From assembly GCA_013298625.1 (NCBI GenBank), contig JAAFIF010000009.1:1-64000 (forward strand): a DNA stretch of 64,000 bases. The letters are read 5' to 3'. Source of the stretch: Myxococcales bacterium (GTDB taxonomy: Bacteria > Myxococcota_A > Polyangia > Polyangiales > Ga0077539). A model generated the notes under the pieces. That model searched no databases. It worked only from the letters and a program-made list of their open reading frames with translations, and was not told the origin of the DNA. Positions 45,748-55,017 of the stretch are shown piece by piece. Position 1 is the first letter of the stretch. Each line of letters starts with the position of its first letter. The position numbers and the translations under genes are program-made.

Positions 45748-46791
45748 TCACTTTCGCTTGTGCTTCGCCTGCCGAGAGATCAACGCGATGCCCGGCGACG
45801 TGCCCTCGTTGAGCCCGTCGATGGGCGCGGCCACCATCTCCGTACGCGCGCGTTGTAGCGGGAGATTTCCTGTGCGAGGGAGGGTCTTCGCGGGGATCGC
45901 CTTGGCGATCTCGTCGAGCAGCACGGGCATCGCGCTCGCGCGCATCCCCACTTTGGCGGCGACCATGTCCGCGAGCGCAGACGAGACCGAGCGCGGCCAG
46001 ATGCCCAGCATCGCAGGGGCGATCCCCTCGCGCACCGACGCCGCGTGGCCCGTGAGCAGCTCGCTCGCGAGCGCGCCGACCGCCCACAAATCGCTGGACG
46101 CGGTCATCGGTTTGCCCCGCAAAAGCTCAGGCGAAACGTAGGGACCCACGTCGGGAAAGTACTCGAGCTGCTCGATCCAGCGCGCCCGCCCGACCGCCCC
46201 CACGATGCCCGCGTCCGTCAGCACCACGCGCGCGTCCGCCGTGATCTGAATGCTCTCTGGGTACACCGCCCCGTGCACGAAGTTGCTGTGCAGCTCGCGC
46301 AGGGCGTCCACGGTCCCGCGCAGCACGCCGTGCACGTCGCTCGCAGGCAGCTCGAGGCCCGCGTCGCGAAACGCTCCGAGCACGCGCCGCAGCGAGCGCC
46401 CGACCATCCACGGTGACACGACGTACGCGAAGCGCCCGCTCGTGCCCGCGTCCGTCGGAAGCGCGGTGAATCGCAGGGACTTTCCCGCGAGCTTCTCGAG
46501 CTCGGTGAGGGCGGCGATGCGCTCTCGCTCTGTGGGAACCAGCGACGGGTGCAGCACTTTGACGGCCACCGATCGCTCGTCGCGGTCGGTCGCGCGAAAC
46601 GCGTAGCCGAGCGGCCCTGCGCCGTACAGCTCGACGATGGTGTACCGCCCCGCGACCACGTCCCCGGACGCCAGCGGAACCGCTGGCGCAGCGAGCGTCA
46701 ACGTCTCGGACACGGCTTGCTTCGGCGGCTTGTCGCTCTTCACGCTGGGCGCGCGATCATCGCTCGCAACCTCGTGCTTGTCGCGGACCAA
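45748..46791 (-). CDS. Ser/Thr kinase-like protein with altered catalytic motifs (pseudokinase)
   Basis: The frame opens further upstream (GTG 46917), but that start overlaps the divergent PpiC gene; TTG 46791, preceded by GGGGAGAGAG, is the preferred start, and GTG 46713 is another option. The kinase fold is clear (GRYTIVELYGAGPLGYAF, VAVKVL with the Lys kept). The catalytic loop reads VHGAVYPESIQI instead of HRD-x-KPEN, and the DFG position reads TDAGI. It thus lacks the catalytic Asp and should be inactive. There is no membrane segment. It is divergent from a PpiC gene. Confidence 0.72.
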   Translation of the reverse strand: MVRDKHEVASDDRAPSVKSDKPPKQAVSETLTLAAPAVPLASGDVVAGRYTIVELYGAGPLGYAFRATDRDERSVAVKVLHPSLVPTERERIAALTELEKLAGKSLRFTALPTDAGTSGRFAYVVSPWMVGRSLRRVLGAFRDAGLELPASDVHGVLRGTVDALRELHSNFVHGAVYPESIQITADARVVLTDAGIVGAVGRARWIEQLEYFPDVGPYVSPELLRGKPMTASSDLWAVGALASELLTGHAASVREGIAPAMLGIWPRSVSSALADMVAAKVGMRASAMPVLLDEIAKAIPAKTLPRTGNLPLQRARTEMVAAPIDGLNEGTSPGIALISRQAKHKRK

Positions 46792-46855
46792 CGTCGTCGC
46801 TCTCTCCCCGTGGGCGCTTGACCGAACGGGGACATTTGTGGACCCCTTCTGCGCC

Positions 46856-47974
46856 GTGAGTGCAACGCGTGCGGTTGTTTCAGTGCTCGTGATGGCGGCG
46901 CTCAGCGCTCCCCTCACTGCTGTGGCTCAGCGCCGCGACGCGGGCCCCGCCGCGGCGGACGCCGGTCGAAGCCCCGCCGAAGTGACCCGTCGCGCGACGG
47001 TGCTCGCCCGCGTGGGAGACGTCACGATCACCGTGGGCGAGTTCGAAGACACGCTCAACGAGGCGCCGGCGCCCGTGCGGCAGACGTACGCGGACCCCGT
47101 TCGGCAGCGCGAATACCTGCAGAACATGGTCGATACGATCCTGCTCGCCCGCGAGGCGCGCCGCCGCAACATCGAGCGCAACCCCGAGGTCGCAGGGCAG
47201 ATCCGCAGGATTCTCTCGACGCGGCTGCAGCAGGTCGAAGTGGTGCAGGCCGTCACGCCCGCCACGGTCAGCGACGAAGACGTGCGCAGCTACTACCAGC
47301 AGCACATCGGAGATTGGGTTCAAGACGAGCAGCGCCGCGCGACGGTGATCTACGTCGATGACCGCGCGGCGGCCGACGACGTCCTTCGGCAAGTGCGCTC
47401 TGCGCGAGGAAATCTCCGGACCATTCAAGAGCTCGCCCGCACGCGCTCGACGGACCCGCACTCGCGCGAGGCGCGAGGGGACGTGTTCTACTTTCGAGCG
47501 ACGCACACGAATTCAACGCGCCCTGCGGCCGCCGGCGACGCAGGCGCGAGCGCGGACGCTGGTGCCTCGACGATCGACCCTGCGGTGAGCGCCGCTGCGT
47601 TTTCGCTGACGCGCGAGCTCGAGGTGGCCGAGCCCGCGCGCATGGCCAACAACAAGTGGGCCGTCGTGATCTTGACTGGGATTCGCCCGGCGCTCTCGCG
47701 GACCATCGATGATCCTGGCGTGCGCAGCTCGATCATCGCGGCGATCGTGCACCAGCGTCGGCGCGAGCGAGAGCAGCAGTTGATGACCCAGCTGCGCGAG
47801 CGGCACGCGGTCGAAGAGCACCCCGAGCGGGTGGATCGCGTGCGGTTTCCGCAGACGGATTTGGGCGGGGTTCCGCCGTTCGATCCGGGGACGCCGCCGA
47901 GGAGGCCCGAGGGCGAGACGAGCGGTCGGACGCCGGTGCCGGCGCAGCAAGCGCGGGTTCCGATCGCGCGCTGA
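46856..47974 (+). CDS. exported PpiC-type peptidyl-prolyl isomerase
   Basis: The GTG at 46856 opens a signal peptide (VLVMAALSAPLTAVAQ) of a 372-residue protein. The N-terminal SurA-like helical part (about 45-130) includes VRQREYLQNMVDTILLAREA, and a parvulin-like domain follows (about 150-290) with RSTDPHSREARGDVFYF, the usual DPSS-type segment modified. It is likely a periplasmic chaperone or isomerase for outer-membrane proteins. The tail after 320 is Pro/Arg-rich. It is divergent from the pseudokinase, sharing a short promoter region. Confidence 0.8.
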   Translation: MSATRAVVSVLVMAALSAPLTAVAQRRDAGPAAADAGRSPAEVTRRATVLARVGDVTITVGEFEDTLNEAPAPVRQTYADPVRQREYLQNMVDTILLAREARRRNIERNPEVAGQIRRILSTRLQQVEVVQAVTPATVSDEDVRSYYQQHIGDWVQDEQRRATVIYVDDRAAADDVLRQVRSARGNLRTIQELARTRSTDPHSREARGDVFYFRATHTNSTRPAAAGDAGASADAGASTIDPAVSAAAFSLTRELEVAEPARMANNKWAVVILTGIRPALSRTIDDPGVRSSIIAAIVHQRRREREQQLMTQLRERHAVEEHPERVDRVRFPQTDLGGVPPFDPGTPPRRPEGETSGRTPVPAQQARVPIAR

Positions 47975-48039
47975 GCGAGCTTCGGGGGGCGAGAGCCGCA
48001 GCCACACGCGAGCCGTGCGCGGCGCGATACACTCGACGC

Positions 48040-48672
48040 GTGGTGCAGAACTTTCGAACCCCAGACTTCACCAGCGATCCGATGTGCTGTCCGCGCTGCG
48101 CGCATCCGTTGCCGCGCGCGCCGTACGCGCGTCGAGTGCAGTGCGAGAAGTGCGGGGCGGACGCGGCGAGCCCGACGTGGCTGCGTCCCGGGGACGAAGT
48201 GATGGTGCAGTTCGACCGCCTCGCGTCCTTCGATATTGCGCGCGTGCTCGCGTGCGAAGGGCCCGACAAGATCTTCTGCGAGCTGCGTCCAGGCGCGCCG
48301 CTGCGGCTCGAAGAGGTGATTCCGGTGCTGCCCGCGGCTGGCGTGGTGTGCGCAGGAATGCAGGTGATCGCAAACGATTTGCACCGATGGCGCCTCGCGT
48401 GGGTGGCGTCGGTCGACGGCGAGACCGTGAGCGTGAAGGCCGAAGGAGAGGAGTTTCAGTCCTCGTTCTTCAACCAACCGCTGCCGATGATGAACGTGCG
48501 CGTCTTCGCGGACCCCGCGCGGCGCACGGTGCGCTCGGCAGGCAGCGCGCTGATGGCGCGGCTCAAGGGCGATCCGTTCGGCACGATCGTGAGCGGGCTG
48601 ATCGCCACGGTGGGGATCGGAATGTTGCTGGTGGTCGCGACGGTCGTTCTCTCGAGCTTTGTTCGCTGCTGA
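48040..48672 (+). CDS. zinc-ribbon membrane protein
   Basis: The 210-residue protein starts with a zinc ribbon (CCPRCAHPLP...CEKCGAD, about 15-45), has a soluble middle domain (about 50-165) and ends with one membrane segment (TIVSGLIATVGIGMLLVVATVVL). GTG 48040 is the start used; ATG 48082 is possible. Its function is not known. It follows the PpiC gene by 65 bp. It resembles the zinc-ribbon protein at 56735-58015 only in general plan. Confidence 0.65.
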   Translation: MVQNFRTPDFTSDPMCCPRCAHPLPRAPYARRVQCEKCGADAASPTWLRPGDEVMVQFDRLASFDIARVLACEGPDKIFCELRPGAPLRLEEVIPVLPAAGVVCAGMQVIANDLHRWRLAWVASVDGETVSVKAEGEEFQSSFFNQPLPMMNVRVFADPARRTVRSAGSALMARLKGDPFGTIVSGLIATVGIGMLLVVATVVLSSFVRC

Positions 48673-48726
48673 GCGATCGCGCGCTGTGCCTCTCGGCGAT
48701 GTGGCGTATCGTGACCGGCGATCGAG

Positions 48727-51015
48727 ATGAAGGATCGTCACTGTTCTATGCGGTCGTTCGCGTTGATGACCGCCGCGTGGTTGGTCGCTTGTTCGGATCC
48801 GCCGACGATGGCCGACGCGTCGTCGGGCGACGCGCGCGCGGACGCGATCGGGTCGATGGACGCCGCGGTGACCGACGGTTCTGTAGGTGACGGCGCGGCG
48901 AGCGACGGCGCTGCAGACGCGTGCGCGCCGACGAGTCGCTGCGGGCAGAGCTGCTGCGGGCCCGACGAGGCGTGCGAGAGCAACGCGTGCGTGCTTCGGT
49001 GCGGAGAGCGGGCGCAGTGCGCGACGGCGGCGGGCGCGCGCTGCTGCGCTGCGGGCGACGTGTGTTATCTCGAGGCGTGCGTCACGCCGGGGCCCGCGTG
49101 CGACGACTTGAATCGATGTGCTGCGGGCACGTACTGCGATCCCTCGTTGAGGCGGTGTCTGCCGCGCGCGATGGGCGAGGCGTGCGAGTATCGACCGATG
49201 CCGGGGGCGTTCAATCCGCAGCTCAAATGGGCGTGGACGAGCGATCCGACGGTGCTGCCGATGCACGCGCAGGTGGAGGTTCCCGCGATGGTGGCGAGCC
49301 TGACCGATGACAACGGCGACGGGTTGATCGACCGCAACGACACGCCGGACGTGGTGTTCATCACGCACCCAGGCGGGACCGAGCGAGACAACGGCGTGCT
49401 GCGCATCGTGTCGGGCGCGGACGGCTCGAGGATCTTCCCCACGCGCGACCCGGGGTATCGACTGGCGCCAGGCGCGCCGATCGCGATCGCCGACGTCGAG
49501 CCGCGCTCGCCAGGCCCAGAGATCATGGCGTGCAGCGAGAACACTGTGACGAACGCTGGGCAGCTGGTGATCATCTCGGCCGCTGGGGCGATCTTGCGGA
49601 TGGTGGACGTCCCGTGCGGCCTCGGGACGGCTCCTGCGGTCGCGGACATGGAGGGCGACGGCGTCGCCGACATCGCAGTGCGCAACATCGTCGTGCGCGG
49701 CGATGGAACGGTGAAGCCAGGCTTCGCCGCGGCGCCTCGCGACACGCGCTCGTACGTCGTCGGCAACGATGACACGCCGACGTTCGCGGACGTCGCGGGC
49801 GAAGGCGAGCTCGCGTTGGTCCTCGGCAATCGCGCCTATCGCCCCGACGGAACGCCGCTGTGGAACCGCGCTCCTGCGCTTCCTCCGGGCTATCCCGCGG
49901 TCGCGGACATCACGGGCGACGGCCGTCCCGAAGTCGTCGTTGTTCACCCCACGACGCACTCGGTGGTGGCGCTCGACGGAAGCTCGGGCGCGACCGTGTG
50001 GGGCCCGATCGAGATCAACATTCTGCCCGTCACGATGGGGCCCGATGGCGGCGGACCGCCGACGATCGCTGACTTCGACGGCGACGGCGACGCCGACGTC
50101 GCGCTCGCGGGCGGCTACAACTATCTCGTCCTCGACGGACGAACGGGCCGACCGCTCTGGCACGCGCCGACGAGCGACACGTCGTCGCGCGTGACGGGAT
50201 CGAGCGTGTTCGACTTCGAGGGCGACGGTCGCGCCGAGGTGGTCTACGCCGACGAAAACCAGCTGCGCGTCTATCGCGGCAACGACGGCAACGTGCTCTG
50301 GTCCACGTGCAACACGTCCGTCACGCTCTGGGAGTACCCGGTGATCGCCGACGTCGACGCCGACGATCACGCGGACATCGTGGTGATCTCGAACAACTGG
50401 TACCGAGGCGCGCCGCGATACTACCAATGCATGGACGGCCGCATGGGACCGACGGGCGTGCGGGTCTACAGCGATCCGTTCGGCGACTGGGTGCGCACGC
50501 GTCGCATTTGGAATCAGCACAGCTATCACGTCACCAACATCGACGACGACGGAGCGATCCCGCGCCGCGAGACGCGCAACTGGACCGTCCCCGGGCTCAA
50601 CAACTTTCGTCAAAACGTGCAGCCCGAGGGGCTCTTCGACGCGCCGGACCTCGTCGCCATCGACGCGGCGGCGGACTTGCGGATGTGTCCGACGGGCGTG
50701 GTCCTCTCGGTTCGCGTGGTCAATCGCGGACGCGCGGGCGTGAGCGCGGGCGTGCCCGTGACGTTTCGGGTGGGCGATCCGATGGGCGCCAATCGCGTCG
50801 TCGGCCGCGCGCTCACCACGCGTCGCTTGTTGCCGGGCGAGAGCGAAGTGGTTCGCGTGAACTTCGCGCTCCCGATGGGGATGGAGATGCAGTCGTATTC
50901 ATACTTCGCCGTGATCAACGATCCCGCCGCGATGCCCAACACCGCGGTGCGCGAGTGCCGAACGACGAACAACACGAGCGCCGCGAGGACCTTTCAGTGC
51001 ACGGCGCCGGGGTGA
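48727..51015 (+). CDS. FG-GAP/VCBS surface lipoprotein
   Basis: The 762-residue protein has a lipoprotein signal (AAWLVAC; ATG 48748 is an alternative start), an Asp/Ala/Ser linker and a Cys-rich region (about 60-140). Multiple FG-GAP/VCBS-type repeats follow with Ca2+-binding loops (DDNGDGLIDRNDTPD, DIEG/DFDGDGDADV, DVDADDHADIV), predicted to form a seven-bladed propeller. The C-terminal 120 residues (LVAIDAAADLRMC...) resemble a CARDB-type Ig domain. It should bind Ca2+ and sit on the outer surface. Confidence 0.85.
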   Translation: MKDRHCSMRSFALMTAAWLVACSDPPTMADASSGDARADAIGSMDAAVTDGSVGDGAASDGAADACAPTSRCGQSCCGPDEACESNACVLRCGERAQCATAAGARCCAAGDVCYLEACVTPGPACDDLNRCAAGTYCDPSLRRCLPRAMGEACEYRPMPGAFNPQLKWAWTSDPTVLPMHAQVEVPAMVASLTDDNGDGLIDRNDTPDVVFITHPGGTERDNGVLRIVSGADGSRIFPTRDPGYRLAPGAPIAIADVEPRSPGPEIMACSENTVTNAGQLVIISAAGAILRMVDVPCGLGTAPAVADMEGDGVADIAVRNIVVRGDGTVKPGFAAAPRDTRSYVVGNDDTPTFADVAGEGELALVLGNRAYRPDGTPLWNRAPALPPGYPAVADITGDGRPEVVVVHPTTHSVVALDGSSGATVWGPIEINILPVTMGPDGGGPPTIADFDGDGDADVALAGGYNYLVLDGRTGRPLWHAPTSDTSSRVTGSSVFDFEGDGRAEVVYADENQLRVYRGNDGNVLWSTCNTSVTLWEYPVIADVDADDHADIVVISNNWYRGAPRYYQCMDGRMGPTGVRVYSDPFGDWVRTRRIWNQHSYHVTNIDDDGAIPRRETRNWTVPGLNNFRQNVQPEGLFDAPDLVAIDAAADLRMCPTGVVLSVRVVNRGRAGVSAGVPVTFRVGDPMGANRVVGRALTTRRLLPGESEVVRVNFALPMGMEMQSYSYFAVINDPAAMPNTAVRECRTTNNTSAARTFQCTAPG

Positions 51016-51052
51016 GCGTAGCTGCGGCACGCGCGCTGCAGACGTCTCGGGC

Positions 51053-51571
51053 ATGAACAACTCCTCAGTGCTCGTACGCGCCGCGGCCAACCTCGCGTTG
51101 GTCCTCTGCGCGGGCGCGTGTGATCCAGTACGACCGGGCGACAGCGGCGTGACGCCGCTCGAAGACGCGACGCCGCGCAGCGATTCGAGCGGCGGCAGCG
51201 ATTCGAGCGCCGACGCAGGCGTGACGCCGCCGGACGCGGGCGCGCAGTGCTCGTTCGTGGGCGCGTGGCAGGGGACCATCGCAAGCGGCGCGTTTGCGGG
51301 GCAAATGTTGCAGTGGACCTTCGCGCAAGGCACGTGGAGCGCGTCGATCGCGACCGGCAGCGTGCAGGGGACGTGGAGTCAGTCGGGCTCGACGCTCGAG
51401 GTCAACGACACGGGCTCGACGCCCGCGCACCTCGCGTGCCCCGCGGCCGATCGCGGCGTGTACGCGGCGGCGTTCGACGCGACGTGCGCGACGGTGCGGC
51501 TCACGGCGACGACCGAGCCGTGCGACGGCCGCAGGGCGTACGCGGACGGGATCTCGCTGACGCGACGATGA
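51053..51571 (+). CDS. small secreted lipoprotein
   Basis: The 172-residue protein has lipobox LCAGAC (Cys near 23), a Ser/Asp/Gly linker and a compact C-terminal domain of about 110 residues with CSFVGAWQGTIASG at the start and three further Cys. The domain resembles lipocalin-like or small beta-barrel modules (FVGAWQGT is their common opening), but this is tentative. It lies just upstream of the transposase-free inverted-repeat element. Confidence 0.6.
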   Translation: MNNSSVLVRAAANLALVLCAGACDPVRPGDSGVTPLEDATPRSDSSGGSDSSADAGVTPPDAGAQCSFVGAWQGTIASGAFAGQMLQWTFAQGTWSASIATGSVQGTWSQSGSTLEVNDTGSTPAHLACPAADRGVYAAAFDATCATVRLTATTEPCDGRRAYADGISLTRR

Positions 51572-51589
51572 CGGGAGCGGGGGAGCGTG

Positions 51590-52125
51590 CCCACGAGATG
51601 CGCAACAGCAAAGCCCGCTGGACGCACGGCTAGAGGACTTGCCCTCATAGTTGCCCAAGTTCAGCCTGGAGAATCGCAGGCGAAAGTGCCCGCAGCCCAA
51701 GGGGCCGGGCATCAGCGCACCTTCGGTGCGGGGCGCAGCGGTCTCGCGACCGCAGCTAGCCAATGGCGAACATTCGAACGCGCGATGCTCGTCCGCGGTC
51801 CTCGCGGAAGATTCAGTCCTCGACTCGGTCACGACCATCGCTCGATGCAGAGAGCAGCGACGGTGATCGCGTCGAGGATCGTGTCTTCAGTGGGGACCGT
51901 GGCTCAGGAAACGACAGTCCCCGCCGAGGTCTATTGGCTAGCTGCGGTCGCGAGACCGCTGCGCCTCGCCCGAAGAGAGCACTCGTAACGGTGCGGGCGC
52001 TGATGCCCGGCCCCTTGGGCTGCGGGCACTTTCGCCTGCGATTCTCCAGGCTGAACTCGGTAAACCATGAGGGCTTGTCCTCTGGCCGTGCGTCCAGCGG
52101 GCTTTGCTGTTGCGCATCTCGTGGG
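51590..52125. mobile_element. transposase-free inverted-repeat element related to the IS200-like element
   Basis: A 536-bp palindromic element. Left arm 51590-51764 and right arm 51933-52125 are inverted copies, with a spacer of 168 bp that is itself partly self-complementary and lacks a transposase frame. The inner part of each arm shares a block of about 70 bp with the arms at 40953-41095. Hairpins: GCCCG/CGGGC (51688-51710), CGCACC-TTC-GGTGCG (51716-51730) and GCGGTC-TCGC-GACCGC (51738-51753). The right arm has lost the second hairpin. It is a probable MITE-like, non-autonomous relative. Confidence 0.75.
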
Positions 52126-52283
52126 CGGAGGCGCACGTGCGCGCCGCGCACTCGTCGCTCGCCGCCCGCACGATCCGCAATCACAACGCTTGGGCGTCCC
52201 GGACTACTGTGGGTGAGCTCCATCAGCTGTTTCACTGTCAGTCGTGAGGGCGGTTGTTCTTCGGGTCCGGCGACGATGACCGC

Positions 52284-53558
52284 TCACTGGCAGGTCGCGC
52301 TCGCGGCGCGCACGGAGCGATAGCTGTCTTGCCCGCCCATGTACGCGACTTGAATTCGTGTGCCGAACGAGAGGACCCGCCCGTCGCTGCCGCCCGCGTC
52401 GTCGGTGACCCGCACCGGGGCTGAGCGCGGCGCGAGCTGCGCGTTGAGCGCCGCGAGCCACAGGTGCTGCTTGTCTCGTCCGCGAACGACCCCGCGAAGC
52501 GGACCCATCGTGTACGCGAGCGCCCAGCCGTTGCTGAGCGGCGCTGCGGACGGGGCGAACAGGTGCGCGCCGCGCGGGGCGGTCAGCGCGATCCGCTGCG
52601 GTGCCGAGGGCGCCGCGCGAGGCTGAAGGCGCTCGGCTACGAGCGTCCAGGGCTCGTTGTCCGCGCGTCGGGCCGCGTGCACGACGAGCACCTCGCGGCC
52701 GTTGGTGGCGAGCGACGGGATCCCCACGCGCAGCGGCGGTGCGGTGAGCTGCGAGAGCGCTCCGATCGGCGCGAGCGACGGGTCCAACCAGCCGCCGTAC
52801 AGCGCGTTGTCGAAGCGAAACACGACGAACCAGCCGACGTCGCCCACGCGCACCGCGCCGAGGCCCTCGAGCGCGTTGCGCTCGGTGAGCACGTCGATCG
52901 CGGCGAACTCCGTCGCGCTTCGATTGCCGCGCACGGGAAGCTGCCAGGTGAGCGGCTGCATGGCGCGCGCGCCGTCGCTGGCGGCGAGCAAGCGGATCAC
53001 CCCGGACAAGCGGCCTCGCGCGTCGAGCTCGGCGCGCGCTCCGAAGACGAACGGGCGTTCGGGCGCGACGAGCCTGCACTGGTAGGTCGCGTCGACGTGG
53101 TAGCTGGACACGAAGCCCGCGCGCGTGGTGCGCGTCTCGACGAGCAGCGAGCGGTGCGCGCCGCAGACGACGGCGCTGTCGTTGGGCTCTCCGTCGTCGC
53201 GGGCGTCGACGTTGACCGCGAGCGCGCCGCTGCGAACGACGGGGCTCACGCGAAAGATCGGGTGCTGAAATTGCCCGCCGCCCGGCCGCGGTTGCTCAGC
53301 GTCGAGCGTCGAGGCGACCCGCGAGTTGGCGTCGAGGACCACCGCGGCCGAGTCGTCGTCGCGCCCCGCGCTGTCCGCAGGGACGACCCAGCCGACTGCT
53401 GTTCGATCCCCGTGCGGCGTGAGCACGAGCGGCGCTTCGAGCGAGGCGCGGCGACCGACGATCGCGGGCTGCGATGCGAGCGTGCACTGCGCGCGCGCCG
53501 CGAGGGGCTGCGCGAGCATGGCGAGCGAGAGGAGAGAGACTTCGAGCGCGATGCGCAT
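52284..53558 (-). CDS. exported protein of unknown function
   Basis: The ATG at 53558 gives a signal peptide (MRIALEVSLLSLAMLAQPLAARAQ) and a 424-residue protein rich in beta-strand patterns, with scattered Cys (CTLAS, VVCGAH, YQCRL, ATCQ). The repeated segments of about 50 residues resemble a beta propeller of unassigned type. I do not recognise the family. It is the last of four minus-strand genes spaced closely after pruA, the gap to the PAP2 gene being 38 bp. Confidence 0.55.
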   Translation of the reverse strand: MRIALEVSLLSLAMLAQPLAARAQCTLASQPAIVGRRASLEAPLVLTPHGDRTAVGWVVPADSAGRDDDSAAVVLDANSRVASTLDAEQPRPGGGQFQHPIFRVSPVVRSGALAVNVDARDDGEPNDSAVVCGAHRSLLVETRTTRAGFVSSYHVDATYQCRLVAPERPFVFGARAELDARGRLSGVIRLLAASDGARAMQPLTWQLPVRGNRSATEFAAIDVLTERNALEGLGAVRVGDVGWFVVFRFDNALYGGWLDPSLAPIGALSQLTAPPLRVGIPSLATNGREVLVVHAARRADNEPWTLVAERLQPRAAPSAPQRIALTAPRGAHLFAPSAAPLSNGWALAYTMGPLRGVVRGRDKQHLWLAALNAQLAPRSAPVRVTDDAGGSDGRVLSFGTRIQVAYMGGQDSYRSVRAASATCQ

Positions 53559-53596
53559 CGATCGAAGATACCGCGACCCGCAAAAGTGATGGCTCG

Positions 53597-54127
53597 CTAC
53601 GTCGCGCCCGCCCATTTCGAGAAGCGCCACACGCCGTAGGCGACGCCGGCGCCGACGAGCGCTCCGCCTGCAACATCGCCGGGAAAATGCACGCCGACGT
53701 ACACTCGCGAGAGCGCCACGAGCGTCGCTGCGACCATGGCCGCCGAGCCCGCGCGCTTGCCCCAGGCGAGCCACACGATGGTCGCTCCGGCGAAGACCAC
53801 CGCGGCAGAGCCTGAAGGAAACGAGAAGCTCCCTCGCCGCGGGACGTCTCCGAGGACGTGCACGAATCCGTTGAGCGACGGCGTGTGCGGCGGCCGCAGC
53901 CTGCGCACCAGCGGCTTGATCATCTCTTCAGCGACCGAGAGCGAGAGAAACCACGCGAGCAGCCCGTCGCGGACGATCGCCCCTGTCTTCTTGTCGCGCT
54001 TGTACAAGAGCGCGATCACGAACACGAGCGGCGGCCAGAGGTAGCCCCAGTTGGTGACGAAGCGCATGAACCCGTCGAGCGGGCCAGGGCGCAGCCCGTG
54101 GATCCACTTGAAGAGAACAGCGTCCAT
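53597..54127 (-). CDS. PAP2-type membrane phosphatase
   Basis: The 176-residue protein is a lipid phosphatase of the PAP2 superfamily with all three motifs: KPLVRRLRPP at 71-80, SFSFPSGSA at 100-108 and SRVYVGVHFPGD at 140-151. About five membrane segments occur. It may act on phosphatidic acid or undecaprenyl pyrophosphate at the periplasmic face. Its start is 5 bp after the stop of the DNA methylase gene, placing it in the pruA operon. Confidence 0.93.
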   Translation of the reverse strand: MDAVLFKWIHGLRPGPLDGFMRFVTNWGYLWPPLVFVIALLYKRDKKTGAIVRDGLLAWFLSLSVAEEMIKPLVRRLRPPHTPSLNGFVHVLGDVPRRGSFSFPSGSAAVVFAGATIVWLAWGKRAGSAAMVAATLVALSRVYVGVHFPGDVAGGALVGAGVAYGVWRFSKWAGAT

Positions 54128-54132
54128 CGCGC

Positions 54133-55017
54133 TCAGCGCCTCCCTCGGGGGCCCTGAAAATCTCCTCGCGAATCGCCGTGACCGCCCGCGTGGGGCTCGC
54201 GGTGGTCCCGCGGCTCGCCGCGCTGCGGGCGCGGCTTGGGCTCGGGCTTGCGGCCGATGAAGAGGTAGTTGAAGCCGCGGAGAAAGAAATTCTGCTCTTC
54301 AGCGGCTTTGTGAAAGTTGCCCTTCTCGAGGGACTTGTTGTGGCGCACGACCGAGACGACGTCGACGATCTCGACGTATTGGGCCATCGACGAGAAGAGC
54401 CCGAATCCCACGGGGGCGAAGCCCTTCTTCTTCTCGTAGTAGTCGCAGACGTAGAGGCCGATGTGACCGCCGGGGACGAGCACGCGCGCGCACTCGCGCA
54501 GGGCCTTGTCCATCTCGCGAAAGAAGGTGGGGTCGTAGGCCGAGAGCTTTCCGATGCAGCGCGGGTCGTCGCTGTACTCGATGTGGTCGCCGTAGGGCGG
54601 GTCGAGGAAGACGAGCTGCGCAGAAGCCGTTTCGACTGGAATTTTTCGGGCGTCCGCGCGCTCGATGTCCTCGCGGTACGGCGCGATGTCGAAGCCTCGG
54701 GCGCGGCGCTTCGTGTCCTTCGCGACGTCGAGCGTGGTGCCCGAGCCGCAGAAGGGGTCGATCACCAGGTCGCCCTCCTTCGTGTAGCGCTGGATGAGGT
54801 TCCAGATGACGTACGAGGGCGTCGCGCCGACGTAGCGCTGATCGCCCTGCATCCCCTCGCCGTAGTGCTGCGAGGGGTACTCCCACAGGGTGGTGGTCTG
54901 CACGCGCAGCGGGGGTTTGCGCAGGCGTTCGTGCGAGGGCGCGCCGCGGTTGGGGCCATGCGACGGGGACGCAGGGCTGGGGCGCGGGGGACGTCGGTGC
55001 GGAGGGCGGTCGTTCAC
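54133..55017 (-). CDS. solitary DNA methyltransferase, DPPY type
   Basis: The GTG at 55017 overlaps the pruA stop by four bases (GTGA). The 294-residue protein has the AdoMet-binding DPFCGSGTT at 87-95 and the amino-methylase catalytic DPPYG at 139-143, so it should methylate an exocyclic amino group (N6-adenine or N4-cytosine). Motif I precedes IV with only about 45 residues between, and no clear target-recognition domain is seen. No restriction enzyme gene is near. The last 40 residues are an Arg/Gly/Pro-rich disordered tail. Confidence 0.78.
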   Translation of the reverse strand: MNDRPPHRRPPRPSPASPSHGPNRGAPSHERLRKPPLRVQTTTLWEYPSQHYGEGMQGDQRYVGATPSYVIWNLIQRYTKEGDLVIDPFCGSGTTLDVAKDTKRRARGFDIAPYREDIERADARKIPVETASAQLVFLDPPYGDHIEYSDDPRCIGKLSAYDPTFFREMDKALRECARVLVPGGHIGLYVCDYYEKKKGFAPVGFGLFSSMAQYVEIVDVVSVVRHNKSLEKGNFHKAAEEQNFFLRGFNYLFIGRKPEPKPRPQRGEPRDHREPHAGGHGDSRGDFQGPRGRR

